A stretch of DNA of 47,228 nucleotides. Source: Desulfoluna spongiiphila. Lineage in GTDB: Bacteria > Desulfobacterota > Desulfobacteria > Desulfobacterales > Desulfolunaceae. Made by a program: the position numbers and the translations under genes. Under the pieces are notes generated by a model, which saw only the letters and a list, made by a program, of their open reading frames with translations, had not been told where the DNA came from and did not search any database. Positions 15,065-22,997 of the stretch are shown one piece after another. Position 1 is the first letter of the stretch. Every line of letters starts with the position of its first letter. The stretch is taken from contig NZ_FMUX01000004.1 in the NCBI RefSeq assembly GCF_900101345.1, forward strand, positions 1 to 47,228. Direction: 5' to 3'.

Positions 15065-16841
15065 GCGTCTCCTTTTTTCTCTTTTTAAACGGATTGAGTT
15101 TCCCAACCAGGTGTTTGACGGTCTCCAGCTGGTGGTGAAGGAGCTCCATCTGGACCTCAAGGGGCATCTCGATGGAGAACCCGGCCATGTAGATGGCAGC
15201 TTCCTGCTCGTAATCGAGGCCCGCATAGTGGTTGCCCATTTTGGTGAAATCGGTGGAGTTGAGGTTGGTGCTTTCGTTGTTGGCCAGCTTCAACTCGTCG
15301 GAGAGGAGAAGGCCAAGGGTCAGGTTGAGTTTGATCCCCTTGTCGAGCTTCAGCCCCACACCGGCTCCGTAGAGGGTGGCATCGGGGAGGAAATAGAGGG
15401 CGTCCATCTGGTCCTCGTTCAATGAGGTGGGGCGTCGCTCGTAGCCCAGGCGAAAGGCCAGGTTGTCGGTGGCCTGGTATTCCAGGGCGGCGCTCCAGTG
15501 CCAGGTGTCCTTCATGTTCCGGTCCACGACATAGTCGTTGTCGCCGTGGGCGTAGCCCAGGAGCTTTGCGATTCGCAGGATTTGGATCCGCTGGTCGAAG
15601 GTGAACCGGTCCTCCTCCACCACGGACCAGTTGGCCCAGTGGAGGTCTGCCAGGATTTTGAGGCGGCTGAAGGGCTTGACCATGATGCCGGTCTGGACCC
15701 TCATGGGGAAGGTCTGGGTGGAGGTGACGGTGCCTGTTTGCTCCTCCACCGGGATAAAGGGGAGATCCAGCATGCCCGCACCCTGCATGGTCATCTCGGT
15801 TTTCCCGTTCCACTCCACATGGCGCTGGAACTGCTCGCTGTAGGTCCAGGTGTACTCTCCGGTGAGCTCGGCCACCGATTCGCTCTGGTAGCAGATGCCG
15901 AAGGAGAACCACTCCTTGGGTCGCCAGAGGAGCCCCAGGTTGAAGGAGGGGACGAAATCGTCGCGCAGTTCGTCCAGTTGCAGGCTCAGGACATGCTCAT
16001 AGGGTCCCAGGCCGCCCCCCAGCCAGGGCGGGGGCAGGGTCTGTTCGGAGACCACGGGGATCTCCAGGTCCTGGGTGGCATCGCCGATGACGCGGGTCAT
16101 GGCCACCAGCTCGTTGGGGGTCCGCAGGTCGACTTCCACCCCCATGGCACGCTGGGCAAATCCCACGGAGACCCCCACGGACAGGGTGTTGGACAGCCTC
16201 AGGGAGGCCGACGGGGCGGCATAGACCAGGTGCTGGGTGTAGACGGACTTGGCGCTGAACCGGTAGGGGTCGTCCTCGTCGCCGTGGACAAACCCGGCGC
16301 CGTAGGGGACATAGTTGGCAATGCCAAAGGTCCAGGGGCTGTTTTTCTTTCGTGTGGCGATGCCGAGGTTGGGGCTGGGCATCACGGGGACCTCCACGGG
16401 GCCGACAAAGGGGATGTACATCTGGTTGGCCGAGTTGGTCCCTTCGGCGCCGTCTAAGGGGTCGGGGCCGGCGTGGTCGCTGTTGGGGTCCGTCTCCTTG
16501 GAGTAGGTGTCCGGCCATTTGTCGGGGTCCGGCCCCCACTGGCCGCTCATGAGCCCCGGCCAATCGGGATCGGAGTTGAACCGGCCGGTTCGCTCGATAT
16601 TGGCCAGCACCAGGCTGTTGCCGAAGGTTTTCCCCTCCGGGAGGAGGGAGAGCCCGGCCGGGTTGTAGTGGATGGACATGATGCCGGGGGGATCGGCGGT
16701 GACGGTGTTGGCAAGGGAGAGGGCCAGGGCGTCAGTGGCCACTTGCTCATTGAACACGGCCCGGGACGGGGGAGGGGAGGCAAAGACAAAAACCATGACG
16801 CAGACCAGGTACGCGGCACATCGCCATGGCGCTGCCATCAT
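15024..16841 (-). CDS. OmpP1/FadL family outer-membrane protein (FilD-like)
   Basis: A long-chain fatty-acid-transporter-type outer-membrane barrel of 605 residues, longer than E. coli FadL. A signal peptide (YLVCVMVFVFASPPPSRA) is followed by the family hallmark near the N-terminus (ALSLANTVTADPPGIMSIHY, then NPAGLSLLPEG). Later segments fit the family: PNLGIATRKK, WTFGIANYVPYG, FGICYQSE, LALEYQATDNLAFRLGYERR. A C-terminal extension (LLHHQLETVKHLVGKLNPFKKRKKE) is amphipathic and basic, which is unusual. GGAG lies 3 nt before the ATG at 16841 and 6 nt before the adjacent ATG at 16838; a TTG at 16886 with GGAGG is an alternative. The family also occurs in the Acinetobacter fil operon. Confidence 0.85.
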   Translation of the reverse strand: MMAAPWRCAAYLVCVMVFVFASPPPSRAVFNEQVATDALALSLANTVTADPPGIMSIHYNPAGLSLLPEGKTFGNSLVLANIERTGRFNSDPDWPGLMSGQWGPDPDKWPDTYSKETDPNSDHAGPDPLDGAEGTNSANQMYIPFVGPVEVPVMPSPNLGIATRKKNSPWTFGIANYVPYGAGFVHGDEDDPYRFSAKSVYTQHLVYAAPSASLRLSNTLSVGVSVGFAQRAMGVEVDLRTPNELVAMTRVIGDATQDLEIPVVSEQTLPPPWLGGGLGPYEHVLSLQLDELRDDFVPSFNLGLLWRPKEWFSFGICYQSESVAELTGEYTWTYSEQFQRHVEWNGKTEMTMQGAGMLDLPFIPVEEQTGTVTSTQTFPMRVQTGIMVKPFSRLKILADLHWANWSVVEEDRFTFDQRIQILRIAKLLGYAHGDNDYVVDRNMKDTWHWSAALEYQATDNLAFRLGYERRPTSLNEDQMDALYFLPDATLYGAGVGLKLDKGIKLNLTLGLLLSDELKLANNESTNLNSTDFTKMGNHYAGLDYEQEAAIYMAGFSIEMPLEVQMELLHHQLETVKHLVGKLNPFKKRKKETHEESDIPSHEIPE

Positions 16842-16919
16842 GAACTCCGTCTTCGGTGAGGGTCGTTTTTTGCTGTTACATAACAAGACAGTTATTCCTC
16901 CGCGCCTTAAGGGGGATGC

Positions 16920-17975
16920 CTATAGATCGAACTCAAAGGGGACTCTCACCAGGACAGAAAAATCCGGGTCGTTGTTGGTCAGGCCGAAATTGAGCTTGAC
17001 GTTGACCGATCGCCTGGGTGAAAGGTTCCATCCGGTACCGACGCTGAAGGTGGACGACATGGTCGCCTCGGACCGGGTGTCGTCAATGCCTACCCAGTCG
17101 TAGTGTGTCTTCATGGAGTAGCTGTACTGGTAGCTTAAGTTGAGGGAGACCTTGTAGGAGAGCGAGTAACCGATACCCATGCTCAGGGAGTAGGTGTCCC
17201 CCGGCTGCACTTCGCTTAAGTAGACCCCGGCCTCGCCCTGGGTCCCGGTTTTGTAGTTGAGGCCCGTGATGTCGAAGCCGTGCTGGTAAAGGAGGCTCCC
17301 AAAGGCCACCAGGGGGTCGATGGGCTTGCTCAGGCTCAATCCGGCAGAGACGGCGTAGCCCCCTGAACCCGTGGAGATCTCTGTGGCGCTGTCTATTTTG
17401 TAGGGGCTTCTGCCCGTGGGGACGATAAGGGAGCCGCTGAGGATCTTTGAGGTGGTGCCCCCCCCGGCTTTGACCGGTTGCCACTGGGCGCTGAAGGAGA
17501 CATCCCCCAGGTCGGTGACGTCCTTGGCAGAGGCGCTGCTCGAGCTGTTTTTTTTGTACACAAAGGGGACGTTCATGCTCAGGGTGAGGTTGTCTTTGTG
17601 GGGGTATTCCACGAGAACGGCGTTTGTGATGCTGTGCATGGCGTTGTGCTCAACCCTTGAGGCCTCGACGATGGCGTCGTAGGTGTAGCCGGTGTACCTG
17701 AAGCTGTACTCCAGCCCCAACGCCCCTTCCCTCATCAGGGTGTAGGCCCTGCCCGCTGCGGAGAGGACGTCTTCCGTGGACCCTTTTTTCTCTTCCTCCG
17801 TGGTCTGGAGTTCCTTTCGAATATCGTTTTCTTTCTCCATCTGGGACAATCTCTCTTCAAGGACCTGCAGCTTCTCTTTGAGCTGCTGCACCTCTTGGGA
17901 CTCGTCGCACAGGGCGACGGAAGAGAAGAGCACCGCGAAAACCAGGAGGGGGAGTATGTGTAAGCGCCTCGTCAA
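16920..17975 (-). CDS. Coiled-coil outer-membrane beta-barrel protein (FilC-like)
   Basis: A 351-residue exported protein. The start is TTG at 17975: AAGGAG lies 6 nt upstream and a signal peptide follows (RLHILPLLVFAVLFSSVALC). Residues about 25-65 form a coiled coil (EVQQLKEKLQVLEERLSQME, then charged residues). The rest is a barrel-like domain with SGSLIVPTGRSPY, AVSAGLSLSKPIDPLVAFGS and a C-terminal strand ending VRVPFEFDL. The overall form is that of the phenol-degradation/transporter-type outer-membrane family. It lies 73 nt after the C39 peptidase gene and before the FadL-like gene, the order of filB-filC-filD. The coiled coil could tether the barrel to a periplasmic partner. Confidence 0.8.
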   Translation of the reverse strand: MTRRLHILPLLVFAVLFSSVALCDESQEVQQLKEKLQVLEERLSQMEKENDIRKELQTTEEEKKGSTEDVLSAAGRAYTLMREGALGLEYSFRYTGYTYDAIVEASRVEHNAMHSITNAVLVEYPHKDNLTLSMNVPFVYKKNSSSSASAKDVTDLGDVSFSAQWQPVKAGGGTTSKILSGSLIVPTGRSPYKIDSATEISTGSGGYAVSAGLSLSKPIDPLVAFGSLLYQHGFDITGLNYKTGTQGEAGVYLSEVQPGDTYSLSMGIGYSLSYKVSLNLSYQYSYSMKTHYDWVGIDDTRSEATMSSTFSVGTGWNLSPRRSVNVKLNFGLTNNDPDFSVLVRVPFEFDL

Positions 17976-18048
17976 TAGAATCTCCTTCGTCAGTGGCAAA
18001 ATCAATGGGGCCCTGGGCACAGGGCCGACCAGGTCTGGGGTGTGTTCG

Positions 18049-18795
18049 TCACGGCTTGTAACGCTGTGACGGTCCGACATAAAAATCCGTTTCGAGTTCT
18101 TTGGGGATATCAAAGGGCGTTTCCAGATCGAATATGAGGCTTTTTTGCATGTCCTGATCAATGAATCGCATGTCTTCCGGTTTAAGGCGCAGGCCGGAGA
18201 CCGCGCACCCTCTGTCCGGGAAGATTTTGAAAAGGATGCTCTTGTACCACATGTCCGTGAACTGGCTGATGGTGTAGCTGCCGTTGCCGCGCCAGGGGTC
18301 CGCCACGAGGACGTGGTCCTTGTGCACCCCTTTGAGGACGACAAAGTGGCGGTATCCGAAGAGTTCCAGGGGGACGATGCAGGGCCAGTTATCGGCGTCC
18401 CTGATGTCTTCGAGTTCGGCGTTGAAGCCGCCGGATTCATAGCCCAGGGCACTGACGAACTGCTGCATGTCCCAGAGGGAGAAGGCCCGGAGCCGCTTGA
18501 TCTGCTCCATGTCTCCGAACTTCATGAGCCCGTTGATGATCTGGGTTTCCGAGAGGTTTTCTCCCAGGCAATAATTGAGGAGGGTGCCGAGGGCGGCGGA
18601 CCCGCAGCTGTAATCGTGTTCCTGCTTGACGATGTTTTCGAAAAGAGATTCCGAAAGGGGGGAGACCTCCTGGCGAACCCTGAACTGGTGCTCGTTTCCC
18701 ACCGCTAGGTTCAGCTCGCCTTCCGGGAGGTCCTTTTGGGGATGGAACCCGGCGAAAAAACAGATGCAGAGGATGATACCCAGGGCAGCGTGCAT
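18049..18795 (-). CDS. Periplasmic C39-family cysteine peptidase (FilB-like)
   Basis: A 248-residue papain-fold peptidase with its own N-terminal signal or anchor segment (MHAALGIILCICFFAG) rather than being fused to an ABC transporter. The active site is visible: oxyanion glutamine and catalytic cysteine in KQEHDYSCGSAAL (Cys64), histidine in YRHFVVLKGV (His150), and aspartate in VLVADPW (Asp166). C39 enzymes cut after double-glycine-type leaders. Here the peptidase is encoded next to four exported proteins carrying leader-like segments, which are its likely substrates. AAGGA lies 8 nt before the ATG. Free-standing C39 proteins of this kind are FilB in the Acinetobacter fil operon. Confidence 0.88.
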   Translation of the reverse strand: MHAALGIILCICFFAGFHPQKDLPEGELNLAVGNEHQFRVRQEVSPLSESLFENIVKQEHDYSCGSAALGTLLNYCLGENLSETQIINGLMKFGDMEQIKRLRAFSLWDMQQFVSALGYESGGFNAELEDIRDADNWPCIVPLELFGYRHFVVLKGVHKDHVLVADPWRGNGSYTISQFTDMWYKSILFKIFPDRGCAVSGLRLKPEDMRFIDQDMQKSLIFDLETPFDIPKELETDFYVGPSQRYKP

Positions 18796-19044
18796 GAATG
18801 AATTCCTTTTTTTCGTTGCGGTGCAGACCGTGCCATGCGGTTGTGTGCGTTGTAAGGTCTGCAGTGAACATCAGTTTTGTAGCTAAAACAAAGTTGCGTA
18901 GCAGCCGACACCCCTTCGCTACCGATGTCGTTCAGGTGCCGTGTGGCCGACATTCCGAGACAGGCCTGACCACTTCTTGGGTAAAAACGCAGGGTGTCTT
19001 TATGGTGCTCTTTCTTGACAGGGTCGGTGGGTTTCTCTACCGTG
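18796..19044 (-). other. Leader region upstream of the C39 peptidase gene
   Basis: Non-coding. It can form two mutually exclusive stems: GTAGC (18898-18902) with GCTAC (18918-18922), or CGACA (18906-18910) with TGTCG (18926-18930). This is suggestive of a switching leader but short and unsupported by comparison. Confidence 0.3.
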
Positions 19045-19090
19045 CCTTAGCCCTTAGCCCTTAGCCCTTAGCCCTTAGCCCTTAGCCCTT
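19045..19090. repeat. Heptanucleotide tandem repeat (CCCTTAG)n
   Basis: About 6.5 perfect copies of CCCTTAG (AAGGGCT on the gene strand). The array begins at the very next base after the TAA stop of the third filA-like gene. Confidence 0.95.
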
Positions 19091-19822
19091 TTATGGCTTG
19101 TCCCACCACTGTCCCGGCGTCAGGGACTGTTCGTCAAACCCCGCCACCACCTGAATCCCCTGCTGGGGGCCTTCCATGTTGATGATAAAGTAGAGGCCCA
19201 TGTCTTTGTCGGCGTAGCCTTCGGAGTTAAAGGCAAAGGTCGTCGAAGGAGTAGGATCCCCCGGGGTTGACGGCTCCGTCACAAGGGACCGGCTGGTGTC
19301 CATGGCTTCCCAGCTTCCTCCCACAAGGGCGTTGTTGTAGGTGCCGGAGTAGCTGTTGAAGGTGGCCGTCAGGTCTCCTTGCAGCCGGTTGCTTCCGATG
19401 ACCACGCGCTGGAGGTCATTGGTTGTGCCGTCAAAATCAGCCATGAACACTAGGCCGTCGATGTCCATGTCGTCGCTTGTTGAGTTGCCGATGGAGACCT
19501 GGGACCACTGCTGGTCCCAGCCGGTGGTGCCGTTTTTTTCGTAGTAACCGGCGGAAAAAGCATTCACGGTGGTGTACGTTTCGATATGGATATCGAGAAA
19601 CATCCGCGCGGTGTTGTTGTCCATGACAAACTGGGTGAAACCCTGCTGGGCCGTGGCCTCTTTCATCTCCGAAGGGGCAAGGGGTTTCAACTTGGCAAAG
19701 GCAGGGACAGCCCCAAGGCAGAACCAAAGGAACACAAAGGCCAAGACACAGAACCGGAAAGCCGGTGTGCGGCCTGCTGAAAAAGCGCCCGCCAAGGCTA
19801 TGTGATGAGTCGGTTTCAGCAT
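19091..19822 (-). CDS. FilA-like exported protein (third gene of the row)
   Basis: A 243-residue secreted protein. The signal peptide is long (to about residue 43, ...AVPAFA) and is followed by LAPSEMKEATAQQGF (residues 48-62), the leader-like segment shared by all four FilA-type proteins here, with AQ in place of the final double glycine. The remainder is beta-rich with asparagine/aspartate/serine-rich turns. It is more divergent than the other three and lacks their C-terminal motif. No strong ribosome binding site is visible before the ATG. It lies between two heptamer arrays and upstream of the C39 peptidase gene, its probable processing enzyme. Confidence 0.75.
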   Translation of the reverse strand: MLKPTHHIALAGAFSAGRTPAFRFCVLAFVFLWFCLGAVPAFAKLKPLAPSEMKEATAQQGFTQFVMDNNTARMFLDIHIETYTTVNAFSAGYYEKNGTTGWDQQWSQVSIGNSTSDDMDIDGLVFMADFDGTTNDLQRVVIGSNRLQGDLTATFNSYSGTYNNALVGGSWEAMDTSRSLVTEPSTPGDPTPSTTFAFNSEGYADKDMGLYFIINMEGPQQGIQVVAGFDEQSLTPGQWWDKP

Positions 19823-19888
19823 GGGGTGGTCCCGTTTGCCTGTGGTTTATTGTTTCCTTTCGTATTTCACTACTTCGTAATTTCATTT

Positions 19889-19927
19889 CCTATGACCTAT
19901 GACCTATGACCTATGACCTATGACCTA
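19889..19927. repeat. Heptanucleotide tandem repeat (CCTATGA)n
   Basis: About 5.6 perfect copies of CCTATGA (TCATAGG on the gene strand). The array starts two bases after the TGA stop of the preceding filA-like gene and lies 66 bp upstream of the next start. Confidence 0.95.
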
Positions 19928-19929
19928 AT

Positions 19930-20925
19930 TCATGGTACCCCAAGTCCCCGCCCGGGGATTTCGATGTAGAGTTTGTGGGCCTGGATGTTGTCCAGGGCCA
20001 GAGCCCCGAAATCGTTGGTTCCGAAGCCCATGTTTTCTATGCGCAGCGATCCCTCCATGGGCATGTTGATGGCGATGAAACCGCTTCCGAGTCGCGGGTT
20101 GGGGATGGGGTTGCCGTCGGCGTCGTCGGCCCAGGATGCGGTGGTGTCCGTTGCCACGTCGATGGTCAGGGGATTTCCTGAGGCGATGTCTCCCAGGACA
20201 AATTCGCCGCCTGCCTGCCAGGTGGATGGATCGGAAGGGGTGTCAGCCGGGTTGTCCGTAAAGGATCCGGCCAGGGTGATACCGGAGAGGGTCAGGGTAT
20301 CGTCGGGGCTGGTGCCGTAAGAGAACTGGTCCATGGTGATCCGAGCCCCGAACTCCAGATCGACCCCGCAGTCGTGGGCGCCGAGGTAGAGGTGAAACGA
20401 CGGCATGGCGTAATTGTCGACGGCTGCCGAGCCGATGTCGGTGCCGCAGACATTGATGGCCCCGATGGTGAGGTCCTTGTTGTAATCGATATCTGCCCCC
20501 ACCAGGTAAAGCAGGGGCTTGCCGTTGATGGGGCTGGTGGCATCGGAGACGGTGAACAGATCCAGGGTGATGCAGCCGATGGTGTTGTCGCCGTTCACAT
20601 CCGAGGTGCCCACATCAATGGTGGTCAGGGATTCAATGTCTTGGAATTCCATGTAGCCGGAAGGGTCGTCGGGGTCGGTGAGCCGGAAGGCGTCGACGTG
20701 GTGGTAGAAGGTCACGTCGTCCATGGCGATGCTGATGCCGGCCTGGGCTGTGGTCCCTTTCATCTGGTGCTCGGAAAGGGCCTCCATGCCGGACGCGACG
20801 CAGGGGAGGGCAAGGAGCGCCACCAGAAGCGAAAGGCCGCGTATTCCAGTGCGTGCCGGGCTCCCAGCCAGGTACGACAAACAACGGCAGAGGAGCGTGC
20901 CGATTGGTCCCAAGGGCTTTCTCAT
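19930..20925 (-). CDS. FilA-like exported protein (DUF6160-type), riboswitch-controlled
   Basis: A 331-residue secreted protein. The ATG at 20925 is preferred (GAGGA 10 nt upstream); a GTG at 20946 abuts the riboswitch and has no ribosome binding site. After a hydrophobic export segment (LSLLVALLALPCVASG, to residue 46) comes ALSEHQMKGTTAQAGISIAM (residues 49-68), the FilA-type N-terminal motif. The rest is beta-rich with repeated phrases such as IGCITLDLF, LTIGAINVCGTDI and TLSGITLAGSF, suggesting stacked strands as in a fibre or solenoid subunit. A c-di-GMP-I riboswitch ends 25 nt before the start. Confidence 0.82.
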   Translation of the reverse strand: MRKPLGPIGTLLCRCLSYLAGSPARTGIRGLSLLVALLALPCVASGMEALSEHQMKGTTAQAGISIAMDDVTFYHHVDAFRLTDPDDPSGYMEFQDIESLTTIDVGTSDVNGDNTIGCITLDLFTVSDATSPINGKPLLYLVGADIDYNKDLTIGAINVCGTDIGSAAVDNYAMPSFHLYLGAHDCGVDLEFGARITMDQFSYGTSPDDTLTLSGITLAGSFTDNPADTPSDPSTWQAGGEFVLGDIASGNPLTIDVATDTTASWADDADGNPIPNPRLGSGFIAINMPMEGSLRIENMGFGTNDFGALALDNIQAHKLYIEIPGRGLGVP

Positions 20926-20949
20926 GTGCGTGATATCCTCAGACACTGT

Positions 20950-21040
20950 GGCAACCCGACCATCCGCAGCTCGATGTGTTTGTCGCCTTTACCGGTTGCG
21001 GACTCGAAGCTTTCCGTCCCCGGATTACTCCGGGTTTGGC
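20950..21040 (-). promoter_or_regulatory. c-di-GMP-I (GEMM-I) riboswitch
   Basis: Read on the minus strand, the element has GCCAAACC, a P2 stem CCCGGA-GTAA-TCCGGG capped by a GNRA tetraloop, the conserved GGGACGGAAAGC joint, a P3 stem (GTCCGCA...TGCGGA) with receptor-like ATGG, and the closing strand GGTCGGGTTGCC. Order, spacing and conserved bases match the GEMM-I fold that binds cyclic di-GMP. It ends 25 nt before the preferred start codon, so it may act on translation initiation or termination. Confidence 0.88.
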
Positions 21041-21066
21041 TTTGTCTGGCGTGGTGCTTAAATAGC

Positions 21067-21092
21067 GAGCCCCTTCCGGATGAAAGGGGCCC
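21067..21092 (-). terminator. Hairpin after the first filA-like gene
   Basis: GAGCCCCTT and AAGGGGCCC flank an 8-nt loop about 45 nt after the stop codon on the minus strand, followed by a short AT-rich stretch. It would separate the upstream gene from the riboswitch unit. The T-tract is weak. Confidence 0.55.
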
Positions 21093-21136
21093 GCATCAAG
21101 CGTCATACGAAGCGGTTCGTGAGACGTGCCCGGCTG

Positions 21137-22003
21137 TTAGTGAGCGGCGATCTCAACGGTTCCGCCGAGGATAGCCATAACGGACTGGCCCTTGGAGATG
21201 TGGATGAACTTGGCGCCGTCATTGTGGGCGCCGGAGGATGCGATGCCTACGTCGTAGGAATCAGCCGTGGTGCAGATTTCAACGGTGGGAAGGCCGATGA
21301 CAACACCGGCGACCTGGGTGCCTGCGTAAGCAATGGCTGCGGTGTTTCCGCCACCGGCGGCAAAGGCTGCAACGGAGGCATCGTAATTGGTGACGCCGGG
21401 TGAGACTTCTTCAGCGGCCCAGGTGGCGTAATCGGCAGCACCGGATGCGACGAAATCAGCCTGTACGGCAGTGGTAATGTCAGCTGTGGATGCGGCAACG
21501 GCAGCATCCTGACCGGCCACGGCAATACCGGAGGCGTTGAACATCATACCGGCGGAGAGCACCTGGGTGCGGGAGGCAACGTCAATGTTCAGGGGACGGA
21601 TATCGCCCTGGTCAATGCCGATGTCGCCGATGGCCTCACCGTTGTTCAGAAGGGACGCTGAACCGTAAGATCTGGCGAGCTTGCCGCCGCGATCGGTGTC
21701 GTCGAGGATGGCGTAAATGGTGACCATTTTTTCTTTGTTGCCGATGACCACAGAAGCCGCAGCGCCTTCAGCGTTGCCGCCCATGCCGTTGGCCGCGTCC
21801 ATGTCGTAGTAACCGTCGGTATCGGTGTAGGTGGTTTCACCAACAGACTGATACAGCACGATGTTGTCAAGGGCGATGCTGACGCCGGCCTGACCGGTGG
21901 CATCCTTGAGGCTGTCTGTGGACATGGGAGAAAGGGCAGAGGCCGTCATGGGGGCGATGGTGATGGCAGCACCAACGATAAGGGAAAGAACTGATTTCTT
22001 CAT
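21137..22003 (-). CDS. FilA-like exported protein (DUF6160-type), riboswitch-controlled
   Basis: A 288-residue secreted protein. The signal peptide (KKSVLSLIVGAAITIAPMTASA, cleaved after residue 23) is followed directly by LSPMSTDSLKDATGQAGVSI (residues 24-43), the FilA hallmark. Measured from GQ at 37-38, it places M/L at -12, S at -11, L at -7 and A at -4, the spacing of double-glycine leaders. The mature part is alanine-, glycine- and valine-rich. The C-terminus AILGGTVEIAAH closely matches the 22998-23546 protein. GGAGG lies 9 nt before the ATG, and a second c-di-GMP riboswitch lies upstream. It may be the major, pilin-like subunit; that role is inference. Confidence 0.85.
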   Translation of the reverse strand: MKKSVLSLIVGAAITIAPMTASALSPMSTDSLKDATGQAGVSIALDNIVLYQSVGETTYTDTDGYYDMDAANGMGGNAEGAAASVVIGNKEKMVTIYAILDDTDRGGKLARSYGSASLLNNGEAIGDIGIDQGDIRPLNIDVASRTQVLSAGMMFNASGIAVAGQDAAVAASTADITTAVQADFVASGAADYATWAAEEVSPGVTNYDASVAAFAAGGGNTAAIAYAGTQVAGVVIGLPTVEICTTADSYDVGIASSGAHNDGAKFIHISKGQSVMAILGGTVEIAAH

Positions 22004-22041
22004 CTACAATTACCTCCAAAATAAATAAGTGAATGAATGGT

Positions 22042-22124
22042 GCCAGAGGCGGCCCGACGATCCGTACTTTTTAGGAATACGGACTCGTGGCTTTCCGTCG
22101 CCGGATTACTCCGGGTTTGGCTTT
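22042..22124 (-). promoter_or_regulatory. Second c-di-GMP-I (GEMM-I) riboswitch
   Basis: On the minus strand: GCCAAACC, the stem CCCGGA-GTAA-TCCGG with GNRA tetraloop, GCGACGGAAAGCCACGAGTC, a P3 stem GTCCGTA...TACGGA, and GTCGGGCCGCC closing. The 5' half is nearly identical to the riboswitch at 20950-21040, while P3 and the closing strand have diverged with pairing kept. It ends about 40 nt upstream of the ATG at 22003. Confidence 0.85.
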
Positions 22125-22997
22125 ACGGTGGCTGTGGTGTGGTATGCCTGGGTACAACCTGTATGAAATTGCAAAACACAGAGTGTTTAAAACCAACGTT
22201 TACGACGGCATTGCATGTCTATTTTGGGGGGAGTCGTTCCCACAGGAAAAGCAGAGCTGTGGGCAAGTATGTTCACATCCTGGGGTTGTTTTGTTAACGC
22301 GGCCGTCACATGCACCTCTTTGGTTTAGAATGCTTGAAAACGGCATGATGCCTGGGTCTTGCGGGTTGCATCATTGTGTGAACTCTGTTTCATTATTAGA
22401 ACAGCGATAGAATGGGTATGATTTGTTTTTCATATGCCATGCATGATATTTCGTGTCAAATTTTATTTTGAATAAGGTGTGGGGATTTGTTTTTAATCCC
22501 TTGATAATAAAGGGGAAAATAATTTCAAAATGGTGGAAGTGTGTTTTTGTCCACTATTCTGGATGCTTGGGAGAATAGTTGGCTGGTTAACCATTTGTGG
22601 CTACTGAAGTGCTCCATGGATAACTACCTGAAAATAAGCGCTATGGAGATTTTGATGGTGGCGGGGGGATGGGGTATGAGGTGGTGCGGGAGGACTGTTT
22701 TTTTATGGGTGTAAAATAAAAATAAGTTAATTTTATACGTATGGTAAACCACTGCATTTCATGGGATCAGTTAAAATGATTGCGCTGGGGTCTAATAGTT
22801 CGATAAAAATAGGAATTATGGTTGGGTTGGACTTGAGATGAGCCTTTTCCCCAACGGTATATCCGGTGGGGTATGGGGAAAAGGGCGCCAGGTGGGCGGG
22901 AGCCTGGATTGCCCGAGTCCTGAATTCGCTTTTTTAGGATCGGGCATCGCAGGGGATGAAGGGATACCATAGTGGGGAAGCAAACGGGGGATGTCTG
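22125..22997. other. 870-bp intergenic region between filA-like genes
   Basis: AT-rich, with no supported gene. It should hold the promoter for the 22003 gene. Hairpins seen: CCCACAG/CTGTGGG (22239-22263), CCTTTTCCCCA/TGGGGAAAAGG (22843-22884) and TGCCCGAGTCCT/AGGATCGGGCA (22909-22946). The last two lie downstream of the 22998-23546 gene and may end its transcript, though neither has a T-tract. Confidence 0.4.
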
